This document shows, piece by piece, positions 1 through 8,169 of a stretch of DNA of 31,369 nt. The notes beneath the pieces were generated by a model, which was given only the letters and a program-made list of their open reading frames with translations, searched no databases and was not told the DNA's origin. A program made the position numbers and the translations under genes. Source of the DNA: Methanobrevibacter sp. (GTDB lineage Archaea; Methanobacteriota; Methanobacteria; Methanobacteriales; Methanobacteriaceae); assembly GCA_016838945.1 (NCBI GenBank), contig JADLKP010000004.1:1-31369 (forward strand), in the 5' to 3' direction. Numbering within the stretch: the stretch's first letter is position 1; every line of letters starts with the position of its first letter.

Positions 1-83
1 GAATTGATAAATTAATTATGATTAAAGGTAATTTTTAAAGAGTTATCAATATTTTAAAATAAATTATTTTCACATGTGATTTT

Positions 84-473
84 ATGATAGAATGCAGAAA
101 TATTTCTAAAGGAAAAGCAGAAGGGGAATTAATTGTATCTAATGAAGCAATTAGTTTTTTAGGTGGAGTGGACCCCGAAACAGGCATAGTCATTGACCCA
201 AATCATGAATTGAAAGGAGAATCCGTTAAGGATAAGGTGCTTTTCATTCCAGGAGGAAAAGGCTCAACTGTAGGGTCTTATGTAATTTTCCAAATGATGA
301 AAAACAACACAGCTCCAAAAGCGATTATTTGCCTAAAGGCAGAACCTATTATAGCAACTGGTGCTATAATGTCCGATATTCCAATGGTTGATTCTCCATC
401 AAGTGTTGAAGAACTGGTAAATGGGCAAATGGTAGAAGTGGATAGTGATAATGGTAAAATAACTTTATTGTAA
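84..473 (+). CDS. Phosphomevalonate dehydratase small subunit (DUF126, aconitase-X swivel domain)
   Basis: This 129-residue protein matches the DUF126 swivelling domain, the small subunit of aconitase-X-type enzymes. In archaea this enzyme dehydrates (R)-5-phosphomevalonate to trans-anhydromevalonate 5-phosphate in the archaeal mevalonate pathway, which feeds isoprenoid lipid synthesis. Visible family marks are the GGKGSTVGSY loop at residues 57-66, holding the conserved serine (S61) of the active-site loop, and the GAIMSDIPMVD segment near residues 93-103. Length is normal for the family. The ATG at 84 follows GTGATTTT, the ribosome-binding pattern seen before many genes here. The catalytic large subunit (AcnX) is not next to it in this window, so the two subunits must be encoded apart or the partner lies upstream of base 1. 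The family call is firm; the substrate is inferred from archaeal homologs. Confidence 0.85.
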   Translation: MIECRNISKGKAEGELIVSNEAISFLGGVDPETGIVIDPNHELKGESVKDKVLFIPGGKGSTVGSYVIFQMMKNNTAPKAIICLKAEPIIATGAIMSDIPMVDSPSSVEELVNGQMVEVDSDNGKITLL

Positions 474-582
474 TTATTTACTTAAGTATTATTTACTTTT
501 TCATTGATTTAATTTTTATTATTTTAATCATTGTTTTATTTCTATAGTATATTTTAATTGATAACAGCAAAGAGATGATAAG

Positions 583-1821
583 ATGTCTTCCATATATATT
601 AAAAATGTAAATATTATTAACCCTTTTAGTGAGGAACCCCTTGAGGGGAGGCATGTTTTAATTGAAAACGGCAGGATACAGTCTTTGCATACAGATGAAT
701 CCTCACTATACAAAGACCATATTGTAATTGATGGTGAAGATAATTATCTCCTGCCTGGTTTTATAGATTCACATGCGCACATTATGGCAAACGGATTTCA
801 TAAAGAGGATATCATGAAGGATCCTCTTTCATATTACTTTTACAATGCCATATCCAATATGAAAGCAACCGTTGATGCAGGAGTAACCACTGTCCGTGAT
901 ACTGGGCTTGCAGACATTGGAGTTAAGATGGCAAGCGAGAAAAAAATATTCCCCGCTCCAAGATTGAATATTTCCATTAAACCTCTAGCTATTACTGGAG
1001 GACATTTTGACCATTATTTAAATTCAGGATTTGATATGGAAATTTCCTATCCTGGTTTTCCGGTAGGGGTATGTGATGGAGTAGAGGGGGTTTTAAGGAA
1101 AACCCGTGAAGTGATTAGGGCCCGTGCAGATTTCATCAAGATTATGGCAAGTGGAGGGATTCTATCTCCATATACCTCTCCAGACATTGCCCAATTCAAT
1201 AAAAAGGAATTGAAGACCATTGTCGATGAGGCTAATAATCATAATTTAAAGGTAGTTGCACATTGTCATAGCAGAGAAGGAATTGAAAGATGTGTTAAGG
1301 CAGGTGTCAAATCCATTGAACATGGTACATTCATTGATAGGAAGACTTCACATCTTCTTGCAAAAAAGAGGGTGTATCTCACTCCGACCTTGGTTGTTCA
1401 TCACACACTAATTAAGGAAGGTTTCCCTGTTTGGGATAATTTTGCAGATGACAAGCTGAGAAAACTAAAACATGTTGTTAAGATTCAAAAGGAAAACATT
1501 TCCACCGCTTATGAAGAAGGAGTAAGTTTCCTGATGGGTTCTGATTGTGGTGTAATAGATCATGGAAGAAACCTTGCTGAATTGAAATATCTTGTTGATA
1601 TAGGTTTAAGCCCTCTTGAAGCGATTCAAGCAGGAACAATTGAAGGAGCCAAATTCTTCAATCAGGAAAATGAATTAGGTTCCATTGAAGAGGGAAAAGT
1701 AGCAGATATGATCATTGTTAAGGAGAATCCTATTGATAAGATAGAGTCTTTAGCGGATAATGACAATATCTTAACTGTAATTCAGGATGGAAAGATATTG
1801 AAGCATAAGCCTATCTATTAA
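583..1821 (+). CDS. Metal-dependent amidohydrolase (imidazolonepropionase/prolidase-like)
   Basis: This 412-residue cytosolic amidohydrolase-superfamily protein has the expected TIM-barrel metal ligands: HAH at residues 64-66, a lysine in DFIKIMASGG (K186, probably carbamylated and bridging), histidines in VVAHCHS (H227, H229) and SIEHGTF (H247), and the aspartate of MGSDCG (D321). The small beta-sandwich typical of the family is formed by residues 1-60 and the C-terminal stretch after about 350 (SIEEGKVADMIIV). The closest described groups are imidazolonepropionase-like hydrolases and Xaa-Pro or Xaa-Arg dipeptidases of the same superfamily. The substrate cannot be read from the sequence. GAGATGAT precedes the ATG, and a TATA-like stretch around 547-556 could drive it separately from the upstream gene. 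Confidence 0.85.
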   Translation: MSSIYIKNVNIINPFSEEPLEGRHVLIENGRIQSLHTDESSLYKDHIVIDGEDNYLLPGFIDSHAHIMANGFHKEDIMKDPLSYYFYNAISNMKATVDAGVTTVRDTGLADIGVKMASEKKIFPAPRLNISIKPLAITGGHFDHYLNSGFDMEISYPGFPVGVCDGVEGVLRKTREVIRARADFIKIMASGGILSPYTSPDIAQFNKKELKTIVDEANNHNLKVVAHCHSREGIERCVKAGVKSIEHGTFIDRKTSHLLAKKRVYLTPTLVVHHTLIKEGFPVWDNFADDKLRKLKHVVKIQKENISTAYEEGVSFLMGSDCGVIDHGRNLAELKYLVDIGLSPLEAIQAGTIEGAKFFNQENELGSIEEGKVADMIIVKENPIDKIESLADNDNILTVIQDGKILKHKPIY

Positions 1822-1947
1822 AAAAGTGAAAATCTAAAAGAGAATGTAAAATAGATAAAAAGATTAAAAAAGGTTAATAAAGTAAAAAAGTGAAAATTAA
1901 AAGAAGGTAAAATAGGTAAATAGATTAAAAAAAATGTAAATAAAGTA
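1820..1947. repeat. Degenerate 64-bp tandem duplication, A-rich
   Basis: Between the amidohydrolase stop and the next gene an A-rich block is present twice with a period of about 64 bp. Each copy starts with AAAAAAGTGAAAAT and runs through GTAAAATAG, AGATTAAAAAA and a TAATAAAGT-like end. The copies have diverged by substitutions and small indels, so this is an old duplication. It holds no convincing reading frame, and the low complexity limits confidence. Confidence 0.55.
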
Positions 1948-1988
1948 AAAAATTAAAAAAGAGATAATGGATTATTATCTCTTAAAAT

Positions 1989-2291
1989 TTATTTTCTTTT
2001 GAAAATTCCTAAAATTTTGTTTAGGACACCAGTTGCAAGAAGACCTGCACCGATTGTGTAGATTGTTTCGGCTTGTGCCTTATCCACACCTAATCTTTCA
2101 GCTATCAAGTTAACTATGACGTCTTTGCCTTTGTCGCCACCGATAAAGTTGCTTTGGAAAATTTCGTTAACCATGCCTCCTTGGTCTTCGGTCAAGTTAG
2201 CTTGTTTCATGATCTCTTGAATAAAATCTGCTTCGTTCATAATATTAATTATATCGTTTATAGTATTAATATTAAACTGGTTTATATTCAT
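1989..2291 (-). CDS. Hypothetical 100-residue protein
   Basis: I do not recognise this protein. It starts with an Asn/Ile-rich segment (residues 1-20), continues with an acidic helical part and a Gly-rich FIGGDKGKD turn near residues 50-58, then a helical stretch (VNLIAERLGVDKAQAETIY) and a hydrophobic, glycine-containing C-terminus (residues 81-97) ending in basic FKRK. The C-terminal helix could associate with a membrane or pack in an oligomer; there is no signal peptide. The ATG is preceded by AGGATATAA. It is divergent from the copper genes and convergent with the amidohydrolase, so context gives no function. It is likely real because the reading frame has protein-like composition, a ribosome-binding site and a clean upstream region. 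The reverse-strand frame over it is a shadow. Confidence 0.6.
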   Translation of the reverse strand: MNINQFNINTINDIINIMNEADFIQEIMKQANLTEDQGGMVNEIFQSNFIGGDKGKDVIVNLIAERLGVDKAQAETIYTIGAGLLATGVLNKILGIFKRK

Positions 2292-2374
2292 TTATATCCT
2301 ATTTTTTTCACTATTTTTGGATTTTCATTCAATTTTTTTCATTAATCTTGACAATGATTTCAATATTTTTTAGG

Positions 2375-2412
2375 CATACCAAAAACTTATATTGGTGTGG
2401 GAATATATATTA
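2375..2412 (+). promoter_or_regulatory. Putative promoter and operator of the copper chaperone gene
   Basis: An imperfect inverted repeat, CATACCAA (2375-2382) and TTGGTGTG (2392-2399), matches at 7 of 8 positions around a 9-bp centre. It lies immediately upstream of a TATA-like AATATATATT (2402-2411). A start about 25 bp further on would leave a short leader before the ribosome-binding site GGTGA (2451-2455). The position fits a metal-responsive operator, but no regulator gene is nearby, so the role is inferred. Confidence 0.4.
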
Positions 2413-2460
2413 TTGCATGCATAAAATAATTTAATATAAATTTTTTTATAGGTGAAACTT

Positions 2461-2673
2461 ATGGCAATCGATAAAAAAGAAGTAAAAGTCGTTGGAATGC
2501 ACTGTCCTTCATGTGCAAAAGCTGTTGAACTTTGCATGATGGATTTGGACGGTGTAGAATCTGCTGTTGTAGATTTAGACGCTAATAAAGTAGAAGTTGA
2601 ATACGATAATGAAAAAGTATCTGATGTGGATTTAGCGGGTGCAGTTAAAGAAGCAGGATTTGATGTAGAATAA
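2461..2673 (+). CDS. Heavy-metal-associated (HMA) domain protein, CopZ-like copper chaperone
   Basis: A 70-residue single-domain HMA protein with the metal-binding loop GMHCPSC, whose two cysteines bind Cu(I). The rest follows the ferredoxin-like babbab fold, ending in VKEAGFDVE. A third cysteine lies in ELCMMDLDG. Such proteins carry Cu(I) in the cytosol and hand it to the N-terminal domains of CopA, which is the next gene. The ATG at 2461 is chosen over an in-frame GTG at 2452 because GGTGA at 2451-2455 is then correctly spaced as ribosome-binding site. A gap of nearly 200 bp to copA suggests the ATPase may also have its own promoter. Confidence 0.9.
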   Translation: MAIDKKEVKVVGMHCPSCAKAVELCMMDLDGVESAVVDLDANKVEVEYDNEKVSDVDLAGAVKEAGFDVE

Positions 2674-2870
2674 GTTTTAGTTATTTTTTAACTATTTTTC
2701 TTATTTTCTTATCATTTTTCAAATACTTTTTTAGCTTCAATTCATTATCCTATTTTTAATTATTTTTAATAATTCTAATTATTTTTCAAAATTGTTAAAG
2801 TAGGCTTAATAAATTCATTCGTATAATAAAGAAATATTTTAAATGTATTGAATAATCAAGGAGGGATTAT

Positions 2871-5342
2871 ATGGCTCAAAAGGAATTGGATATCCCAGTA
2901 GATGGTATGCACTGCTCTTCATGTTCGCTGCTTGTAGAGAAATCTCTTGGCAAGCTTGATGAAGTGGAATCCATCAATGTGGATTTAAACACCAATAAGG
3001 TGCATATGGTATTAAACGATAAGATTTCTCCTGATGTTATTGACAAGACTGTAGAGTCTGTAGGATTTACAGTTCCAAAAGAGGAAGTTGTCATTCAGAT
3101 TGATGGCATGCATTGCGCTTCATGTGTAAACAATGTTGAAAGGTTCTTGCCACGTGTTGACGGTGTAGTTGAAGCCAATGCCAACTTATCCAATCAAAAG
3201 GTCACCATCAAATACTATAGGGATATGCTAAATCTCAAGGAGATTCAAAAAACCATTGAAATGTTGGGTTTTGAATACATTGGCCTTGATGGTGAGCTTA
3301 ATGCAATGGATGAAGAGGAAAGATACCAAAAGGATCTAAGAGGCAAATTATACAGAATCCTTGTCGGTCTTTTCTTCGCAGCAATATTGATGGCTATAAT
3401 GCATTTTAAGATAATGGTGCATCCATTGAATATGGGCCAATTGTCATTTATAATATCCATTTTCCCATTCTGCTATGTAAGCTATCCAATTTTAAAGGCA
3501 GGTTGGAACTCATTTAAGCATAAGAACTTGGATATGGATGTAATGTATTCTATGGGTATTCTTGTAGCATATGTATCAAGTGTATTGGGTACCTTTGGAA
3601 TAGTTCTCGATTCAAGCTTCATGTTCTATGAATCTGCAGTGATGTTGCCTTCCTTCTTGACAATCGGCCGTTATCTTGAAGCAAGGGCTAAGAGAAAAAC
3701 TTCTTCATCAATCAAGGAACTTATTGGTCTTCAGCCAAAAACAGCCACTATTGTAACAACTGATGATGAAGGAAACGTAACAGAAAAGGAAATAGACATA
3801 GGGGATATTAATATTGGTGACATTTTACTTGTAAAGCCTGGTGAAAAGATACCTGCTGATTCCATTGTAGTTGATGGTGAAAGCTATGTTGATGAAGCCA
3901 TGATTACAGGGGAACCTGTTCCTAAACTTAAAAAGGCAGGAATCGATGTTTTCTCAGGTACAATCAATCAAGATGGTGCCTTAAAGGTTGAAGCACAGAA
4001 GATAGGCTCTGAAACAGTTTTATCCCAGATTATCCAACTTGTGGAAAAGGCACAAGGATCCAAACCCCCTGTACAAAGACTTGCAAATAAGATTGTGTCA
4101 TGGTTTATACCTGTTATCCTTACAATTGCCATCATTGTATTCCTATTATGGTACTTTGTAGGACATTCCGGTTTATTGTTTGCTCTTACTTGCCTCATTT
4201 CAGTTCTTGTTGTTGCATGTCCATGTTCACTTGGTCTTGCTACCCCAACAGCAGTTACTGTAGGTGTTGGAAGAGCTGCAGAGTATGGAATATTAATCAA
4301 GAATGGTGAAACTTTAGAAAGCTCCAAAGACGTTGATGTATGTGTTTTTGACAAGACAGGAACCATTACAGAAGGTAAGCCTGAGGTGGCAGAAATTGAA
4401 ACATTTGATATGGAAGAGGGCAAGTTCCTCCAAATATTGTCAAGTGTTGAAAACAATTCAAATCACCCAATTGCCAAATCCATATTGAACAGATTCAAAT
4501 CTGACAATATTAAATTGGCAAATGAAGGCAAAGATGATCTCCCTCTATTTGCTATAGATAACTTTGAAAACATAACTGGTAAAGGCTTAAGGGCCAATGT
4601 AAATATTGATGGAGAACAAAAGGCTGTTTTGGCAGGTAACCTTATGCTTATGGAATCAGAAGATGTAGAAGTTTCCCAAGAGGTTTTAGATAAGTTCAAT
4701 GCATTTGTCGATGATGCAAAAACAACCATTGTAATGGCTGTTGATGGCGAACTCAAAGGAATCATCACTTTGATGGATAAGATTAAACCTAGTTCCAAAA
4801 AGGCTATTGATGAACTTCATAAGATGGGTATTGAAACATATATGCTTACAGGAGACAATGAAAAGACAGCTTCTTCCGTAGCGAATGCTGTTGGCATTGA
4901 CAATGTAATGGCAAATGTTCTTCCTAATGACAAGCTTGATAAGGTTCAATCACTTCAAAAAGAGGGTAAAAGAATCTTATTTGTTGGAGATGGAATCAAC
5001 GATGCTCCTGCATTGTCTCAAGCAGATGTCGGTGTGGCTATGGGAAATGGTACTGATATTGCTATGGAAAGCGGGGACATTGTTATTATGGAAGGAGATC
5101 TTGAGAATGTGGTGGCTTCCATACAGTTCTCTAAAAAAGTCATGACAAGAATTAAGGAAAACCTTTTCTGGGCATTTGCATATAATATGCTGCTTGTTCC
5201 TGCAGCAGCTGGACTGCTGTTCCTATTGTTTGGCATAATATTTAAGCCAGAATGGGCAGGACTTGCTATGGCATTAAGTTCAGTTACAGTAATCAGTTTA
5301 TCACTGCTATTGAAACGTTATGTGCCACCAATTAAAAGATAA
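2871..5342 (+). CDS. copA: Cu(I)-translocating P1B-type ATPase
   Basis: This 823-residue membrane ATPase exports Cu(I) at the expense of ATP. In order it has two HMA domains with GMHCSSC (C15, C18) and GMHCASC (C82, C85), membrane helices from about residue 160, the actuator motif TGEP (346-349), the transmembrane CPC ion site (450-452), the phosphorylation motif DKTGT with D494, the HP dipeptide (532-533) of the nucleotide domain and GDGINDAP (706-713). Copper specificity (P1B-1) is supported by the YN pair (771-772) and the M-x2-SS signature (M800, S803, S804) in the last helices. A strong AGGAGGG precedes the ATG. The CopZ-like chaperone lies directly upstream on the same strand, which supports copper as substrate. 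All catalytic residues are intact and length is normal for a two-HMA CopA. Confidence 0.96.
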   Translation: MAQKELDIPVDGMHCSSCSLLVEKSLGKLDEVESINVDLNTNKVHMVLNDKISPDVIDKTVESVGFTVPKEEVVIQIDGMHCASCVNNVERFLPRVDGVVEANANLSNQKVTIKYYRDMLNLKEIQKTIEMLGFEYIGLDGELNAMDEEERYQKDLRGKLYRILVGLFFAAILMAIMHFKIMVHPLNMGQLSFIISIFPFCYVSYPILKAGWNSFKHKNLDMDVMYSMGILVAYVSSVLGTFGIVLDSSFMFYESAVMLPSFLTIGRYLEARAKRKTSSSIKELIGLQPKTATIVTTDDEGNVTEKEIDIGDINIGDILLVKPGEKIPADSIVVDGESYVDEAMITGEPVPKLKKAGIDVFSGTINQDGALKVEAQKIGSETVLSQIIQLVEKAQGSKPPVQRLANKIVSWFIPVILTIAIIVFLLWYFVGHSGLLFALTCLISVLVVACPCSLGLATPTAVTVGVGRAAEYGILIKNGETLESSKDVDVCVFDKTGTITEGKPEVAEIETFDMEEGKFLQILSSVENNSNHPIAKSILNRFKSDNIKLANEGKDDLPLFAIDNFENITGKGLRANVNIDGEQKAVLAGNLMLMESEDVEVSQEVLDKFNAFVDDAKTTIVMAVDGELKGIITLMDKIKPSSKKAIDELHKMGIETYMLTGDNEKTASSVANAVGIDNVMANVLPNDKLDKVQSLQKEGKRILFVGDGINDAPALSQADVGVAMGNGTDIAMESGDIVIMEGDLENVVASIQFSKKVMTRIKENLFWAFAYNMLLVPAAAGLLFLLFGIIFKPEWAGLAMALSSVTVISLSLLLKRYVPPIKR

Positions 5343-5358
5343 AGTTAAAAAAATAGTT

Positions 5359-5385
5359 GAGGATATATTTTTTTCCTCTTTTTTA
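5359..5385 (+). terminator. Hairpin plus T-tract after copA
   Basis: GAGGA (5359-5363) and TCCTC (5374-5378) can pair around a T-rich loop and are followed by a run of T. It lies 16 bp past the copA stop and upstream of the convergent potassium-transport genes, as expected for a terminator. In archaea the U-tract may matter more than the stem. Confidence 0.5.
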
Positions 5386-5508
5386 TATTCTTTTTTTAAA
5401 TTTTTTGATAATATTTTATCAAGACAAATTACTTTTTTTAATAACTTTTTAAAATATTTTTTCTAAATAAATATTTTTTTAATAATTTTTCAATTATTAT
5501 TCCTTGTT

Positions 5509-6345
5509 TTATTCTTTTTTCAAATCACTGCTCATATCAGAGTTATTGTTCCTAATTAACTCTTCTAATTCTTCAAATCTTTTATTGAAGTGTCTTGAGA
5601 GAAGTGCTGTAGTTAATGTAGCTGTACCTACTCCAGATAGGATGTATCCTCCCCAAACAAGGAATATGCTATTTAATTTACCTAGGACACTATCCCCTAA
5701 TACGGCATATCCATTACTTGTAAATGCATTTGAAACCATTACCAAAGAGTCTAACAAGTCCTTTCCTTCGGTAAATGATGTGAAAATAAAACTGACAAAT
5801 ACAAGCCCAAACAATAAGAGGATACTTATTCCTAATCCGTTTGATTCGGTAAAATGAATAAACTTAACATAATACATTTTTATTACATAAGCCAATCCTA
5901 TAAAGTGAAGAACTAATAATATTAATATTAGTATTGCCGGTTCATCAAATGCCATATGTGCAAATGAGGATAATGGGATTAATAGTATAAAGATTAATTT
6001 TTCCATTGTGCCTTCTTTTTTAATTGCCAAACAAGCAATTAATGATGCAACTATATCAAAAAATATGAAATGCATATAAAACTCAGTTGTAGCCCAAAAT
6101 ATTAAGGAATAAATGATATCTACAAAACATATTGTCAAGATGATGAGATAAAATACTTGTTTTAAGGTTTGAGTCTCTTCTTTAGGAAGATATTCTGTTA
6201 AATTCAATAGTCTGTTATGCCTGTGTTTCTTGATATATCCAATCAGAAATGAACTTCCATAATAAAGTGCCAAAAAAATCAGTATTCCTATGATCATGAA
6301 TACAAGACGTTCATATAGTCCAAAAACTCTCAATATACTATCCAT
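5509..6345 (-). CDS. Membrane protein with potassium-channel-like pore, partner of TrkH
   Basis: A 278-residue integral membrane protein with about six hydrophobic helices (roughly residues 12-35, 60-85, 87-108, 113-130, 133-160, 170-190) and then a C-terminal pattern like a two-helix channel pore. That pattern is a pore-helix-like stretch near 197-210, a filter-like SNGYA where channels have TVGYG, a short loop with GDSVLG, and a last helix around 222-247 followed by a charged, helical, probably cytosolic tail (RFEELEELIRN). The ATG follows GAGAGGAAA. It starts 53 bp after the TrkH stop on the same strand, so the two are probably co-transcribed. No cytosolic RCK/TrkA nucleotide-binding domain is present in either gene. 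The channel-like reading rests on pattern only; the protein could also be a regulatory subunit of the transporter. Confidence 0.65.
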   Translation of the reverse strand: MDSILRVFGLYERLVFMIIGILIFLALYYGSSFLIGYIKKHRHNRLLNLTEYLPKEETQTLKQVFYLIILTICFVDIIYSLIFWATTEFYMHFIFFDIVASLIACLAIKKEGTMEKLIFILLIPLSSFAHMAFDEPAILILILLVLHFIGLAYVIKMYYVKFIHFTESNGLGISILLLFGLVFVSFIFTSFTEGKDLLDSLVMVSNAFTSNGYAVLGDSVLGKLNSIFLVWGGYILSGVGTATLTTALLSRHFNKRFEELEELIRNNNSDMSSDLKKE

Positions 6346-6398
6346 GCTTTTCCTCTCTATCTTTTCAATATTATATTTCTGTTTTCATCTTAATTAAA

Positions 6399-7871
6399 TT
6401 AACTTATTTTATTTTTCAATGATATTTTTATCAGCTTAAGACTTTGTTTGAAACTGCCGTATCCCAGTTTGAGAGTGAGTAGAATAGGAATTATTTCCAA
6501 TCTTCCTAACCACATTAAAAATATCAGCATTACTTTTGGAACAGTGTCCAAGCTTCCATTAATTACTCCTGTACTCAAACCGACATTACCTATTGTGGAA
6601 GTGACATCAAACAATGCATTTATTGGATTGTCTGTATAGAAAGACATTATTATCCATCCAATCAATAGGAAGAACAGATAGACTGCAATATAGGATGAGG
6701 ATTCCTTCATTTCCCCTTCACCTATTGTCTTTTCAGATATTTTTGTTTTTACAACTCTTCCAGGAGCAACCACGTTTAAAACGGTAAGATTTATGCTTCT
6801 CAAGACAGTAATTACCCTAATAAGCTTTACAGCACCTACTGTTGATCCTGAAGAACCACCCATCACCATCAATGCCATTATGACTATCAAAACTGAAGGT
6901 GCCCATGATGCCAATTCGCTTGGGGTTGCTATATTTGCCCCTGTTGTTGTAATTGCTGAAACGATATGGAATACGACATTCATAGGAGCCATATGTGTAA
7001 TCAATGCAACAATTATTCCACTGATTACAATGCTTATAATCATGAATCTGAATTGAACATCCTTTATCAGAGCAAATCTTTTCTCTTTGTACATCTTATA
7101 ATGAACTGTAAAGCTTGTTGCTCCTAAAATCATCAGGAACATTGTAATTATGTATATCATGTCATTGTTGTAAAATCCAACATTTGCATTTTTTATTGAC
7201 ATTCCACCAGTGGATATTGTTGTAAAGGTCAGATTCACTGCATCAAAAAGAGGCAGTCCAGCGAGAATGTAGAGGAATATTCCTATTATAGTATACATTC
7301 CATATATTTGGATGGTTTTATTAAGAGTATTTTTTATGTTTGGCTTTATCCTGTCTTCTCTTGCCTCTGACTTATATAATTTGAATGCAGAAGTTCCGGG
7401 CTTGATGAGTACGCTTATGAAGATAATTACTACTCCGAGGCCTCCAACCCATTGTTCTAAACTTCTTAAAAATAGTATGGACATTGGCAAGGATTCCACA
7501 TCACTGATCATGGTCAATCCACTACCTGTCCACGCAGAAATGTTTTCAAAAAAGGCATCTACGAATGACATGTCCAATATCAGCATCATGATCAATGCGG
7601 CTACAAATCCAGCCCATAGCCATGCAATACTTGATATGAGCATGCTATGCTTAAACTTAAGCTTATCAAATTCTTTAAATTTATAAACAAAAAGATATCC
7701 TAATCCAATTGAAATCAAAGGTGGAATCAAACCGATTGGATAACAGAATTCCATAGAGGCAACATCTACGATTATAGGAACCATTAACACAGCCCCTATT
7801 CCAATCATGATATTTCCAAGATAATGTAAAATGATCTTTATATCTTGCCTTGATAGATAGTTTAATCTCAT
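6399..7871 (-). CDS. trkH: TrkH/KtrB-family potassium uptake protein
   Basis: This 490-residue protein carries the four membrane-pore-membrane repeats of the superfamily of K+ transporters. Pore loops with the filter glycines are visible as TGSGLT (115-120), TISTGGM (218-224), TTTGAN (308-313) and TIGNVG (426-431). The GGSSGSTVGAVKLIR segment (338-352) corresponds to the gate loop of the third repeat. It imports K+ across the cytoplasmic membrane, normally gated by a cytosolic TrkA-type NAD/ATP-binding ring. No trkA-like gene occurs here; the next gene downstream is a channel-like membrane protein. The ATG follows AGGTGA. A TATA-like AATATACAATATT on the minus strand in the shared region with trpE could be its promoter. 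Confidence 0.93.
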   Translation of the reverse strand: MRLNYLSRQDIKIILHYLGNIMIGIGAVLMVPIIVDVASMEFCYPIGLIPPLISIGLGYLFVYKFKEFDKLKFKHSMLISSIAWLWAGFVAALIMMLILDMSFVDAFFENISAWTGSGLTMISDVESLPMSILFLRSLEQWVGGLGVVIIFISVLIKPGTSAFKLYKSEAREDRIKPNIKNTLNKTIQIYGMYTIIGIFLYILAGLPLFDAVNLTFTTISTGGMSIKNANVGFYNNDMIYIITMFLMILGATSFTVHYKMYKEKRFALIKDVQFRFMIISIVISGIIVALITHMAPMNVVFHIVSAITTTGANIATPSELASWAPSVLIVIMALMVMGGSSGSTVGAVKLIRVITVLRSINLTVLNVVAPGRVVKTKISEKTIGEGEMKESSSYIAVYLFFLLIGWIIMSFYTDNPINALFDVTSTIGNVGLSTGVINGSLDTVPKVMLIFLMWLGRLEIIPILLTLKLGYGSFKQSLKLIKISLKNKIS

Positions 7872-8169
7872 AGATTCACCTTTAGAACATTCTCCACTTG
7901 GATATGGTTTCAGAATGCATTAAATTATTCTTTATTAATTGAATATTGTATATTATTCCATTTGATATTATTAAACTTTTTTATAGTTTGCCCAATATTC
8001 GGTTTTAGCGGTGTGGTAAGTTATGGTTGTTCTTTTTTTAATAATTCTAAATTATATGATGTACATTTTTATACAACAAAGATTTAAATAGTACATTATA
8101 CATAATAAAATATACATTTTATTATATGTTATAAATAAATTTTTCAATTGTCTAAAAGGAGATTAATAA
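7872..8169. other. Divergent intergenic region between trkH and trpE
   Basis: This 298-bp region serves two divergent transcription units. The trpE side (from about 8050) holds the TATA box and TRP boxes listed separately. The trkH side has AT-rich, TATA-like sequence around 7940-7960. No reading frame or RNA gene is seen. In Methanothermobacter the repressor gene trpY occupies the position upstream of trpE; it is absent here. Confidence 0.6.
8060..8117 (+). promoter_or_regulatory. trp operon promoter with TRP-box-like operators
   Basis: The archaeal TATA box TTTAAATA at 8083-8090 matches the consensus closely. It is flanked upstream by a perfect TGTACA (8060-8065) and an ATACAA (8071-8076), and downstream by AGTACA (8090-8095) and two TATACAT copies (8097-8103, 8111-8117). 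TGTACA is the TRP box bound by TrpY in Methanothermobacter thermautotrophicus, where it represses trpEGCFBAD when tryptophan is present. Boxes overlapping the TATA box and the expected start site near 8112 would block TBP/TFB or polymerase. Repression by a TrpY-like protein is inferred from this likeness; the gene for such a protein is not in the window. Confidence 0.7.

Noticed and set aside
2154..2345. 63-codon plus-strand frame across the small hypothetical gene
   Set aside because: It overlaps the reverse complement of a better-supported gene, is Phe/Ile-rich from AT-rich DNA and lacks a ribosome-binding site.
3968..4456. 162-codon open frame on the minus strand inside copA
   Set aside because: It is wholly antisense to a strongly conserved region of CopA, has low-complexity Ser/Thr-rich translation and no ribosome-binding site; a shadow of copA codon use.
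7312..7686. 124-codon plus-strand frame inside trkH
   Set aside because: Antisense to conserved TrkH pore sequence, with no start signal and no family resemblance.
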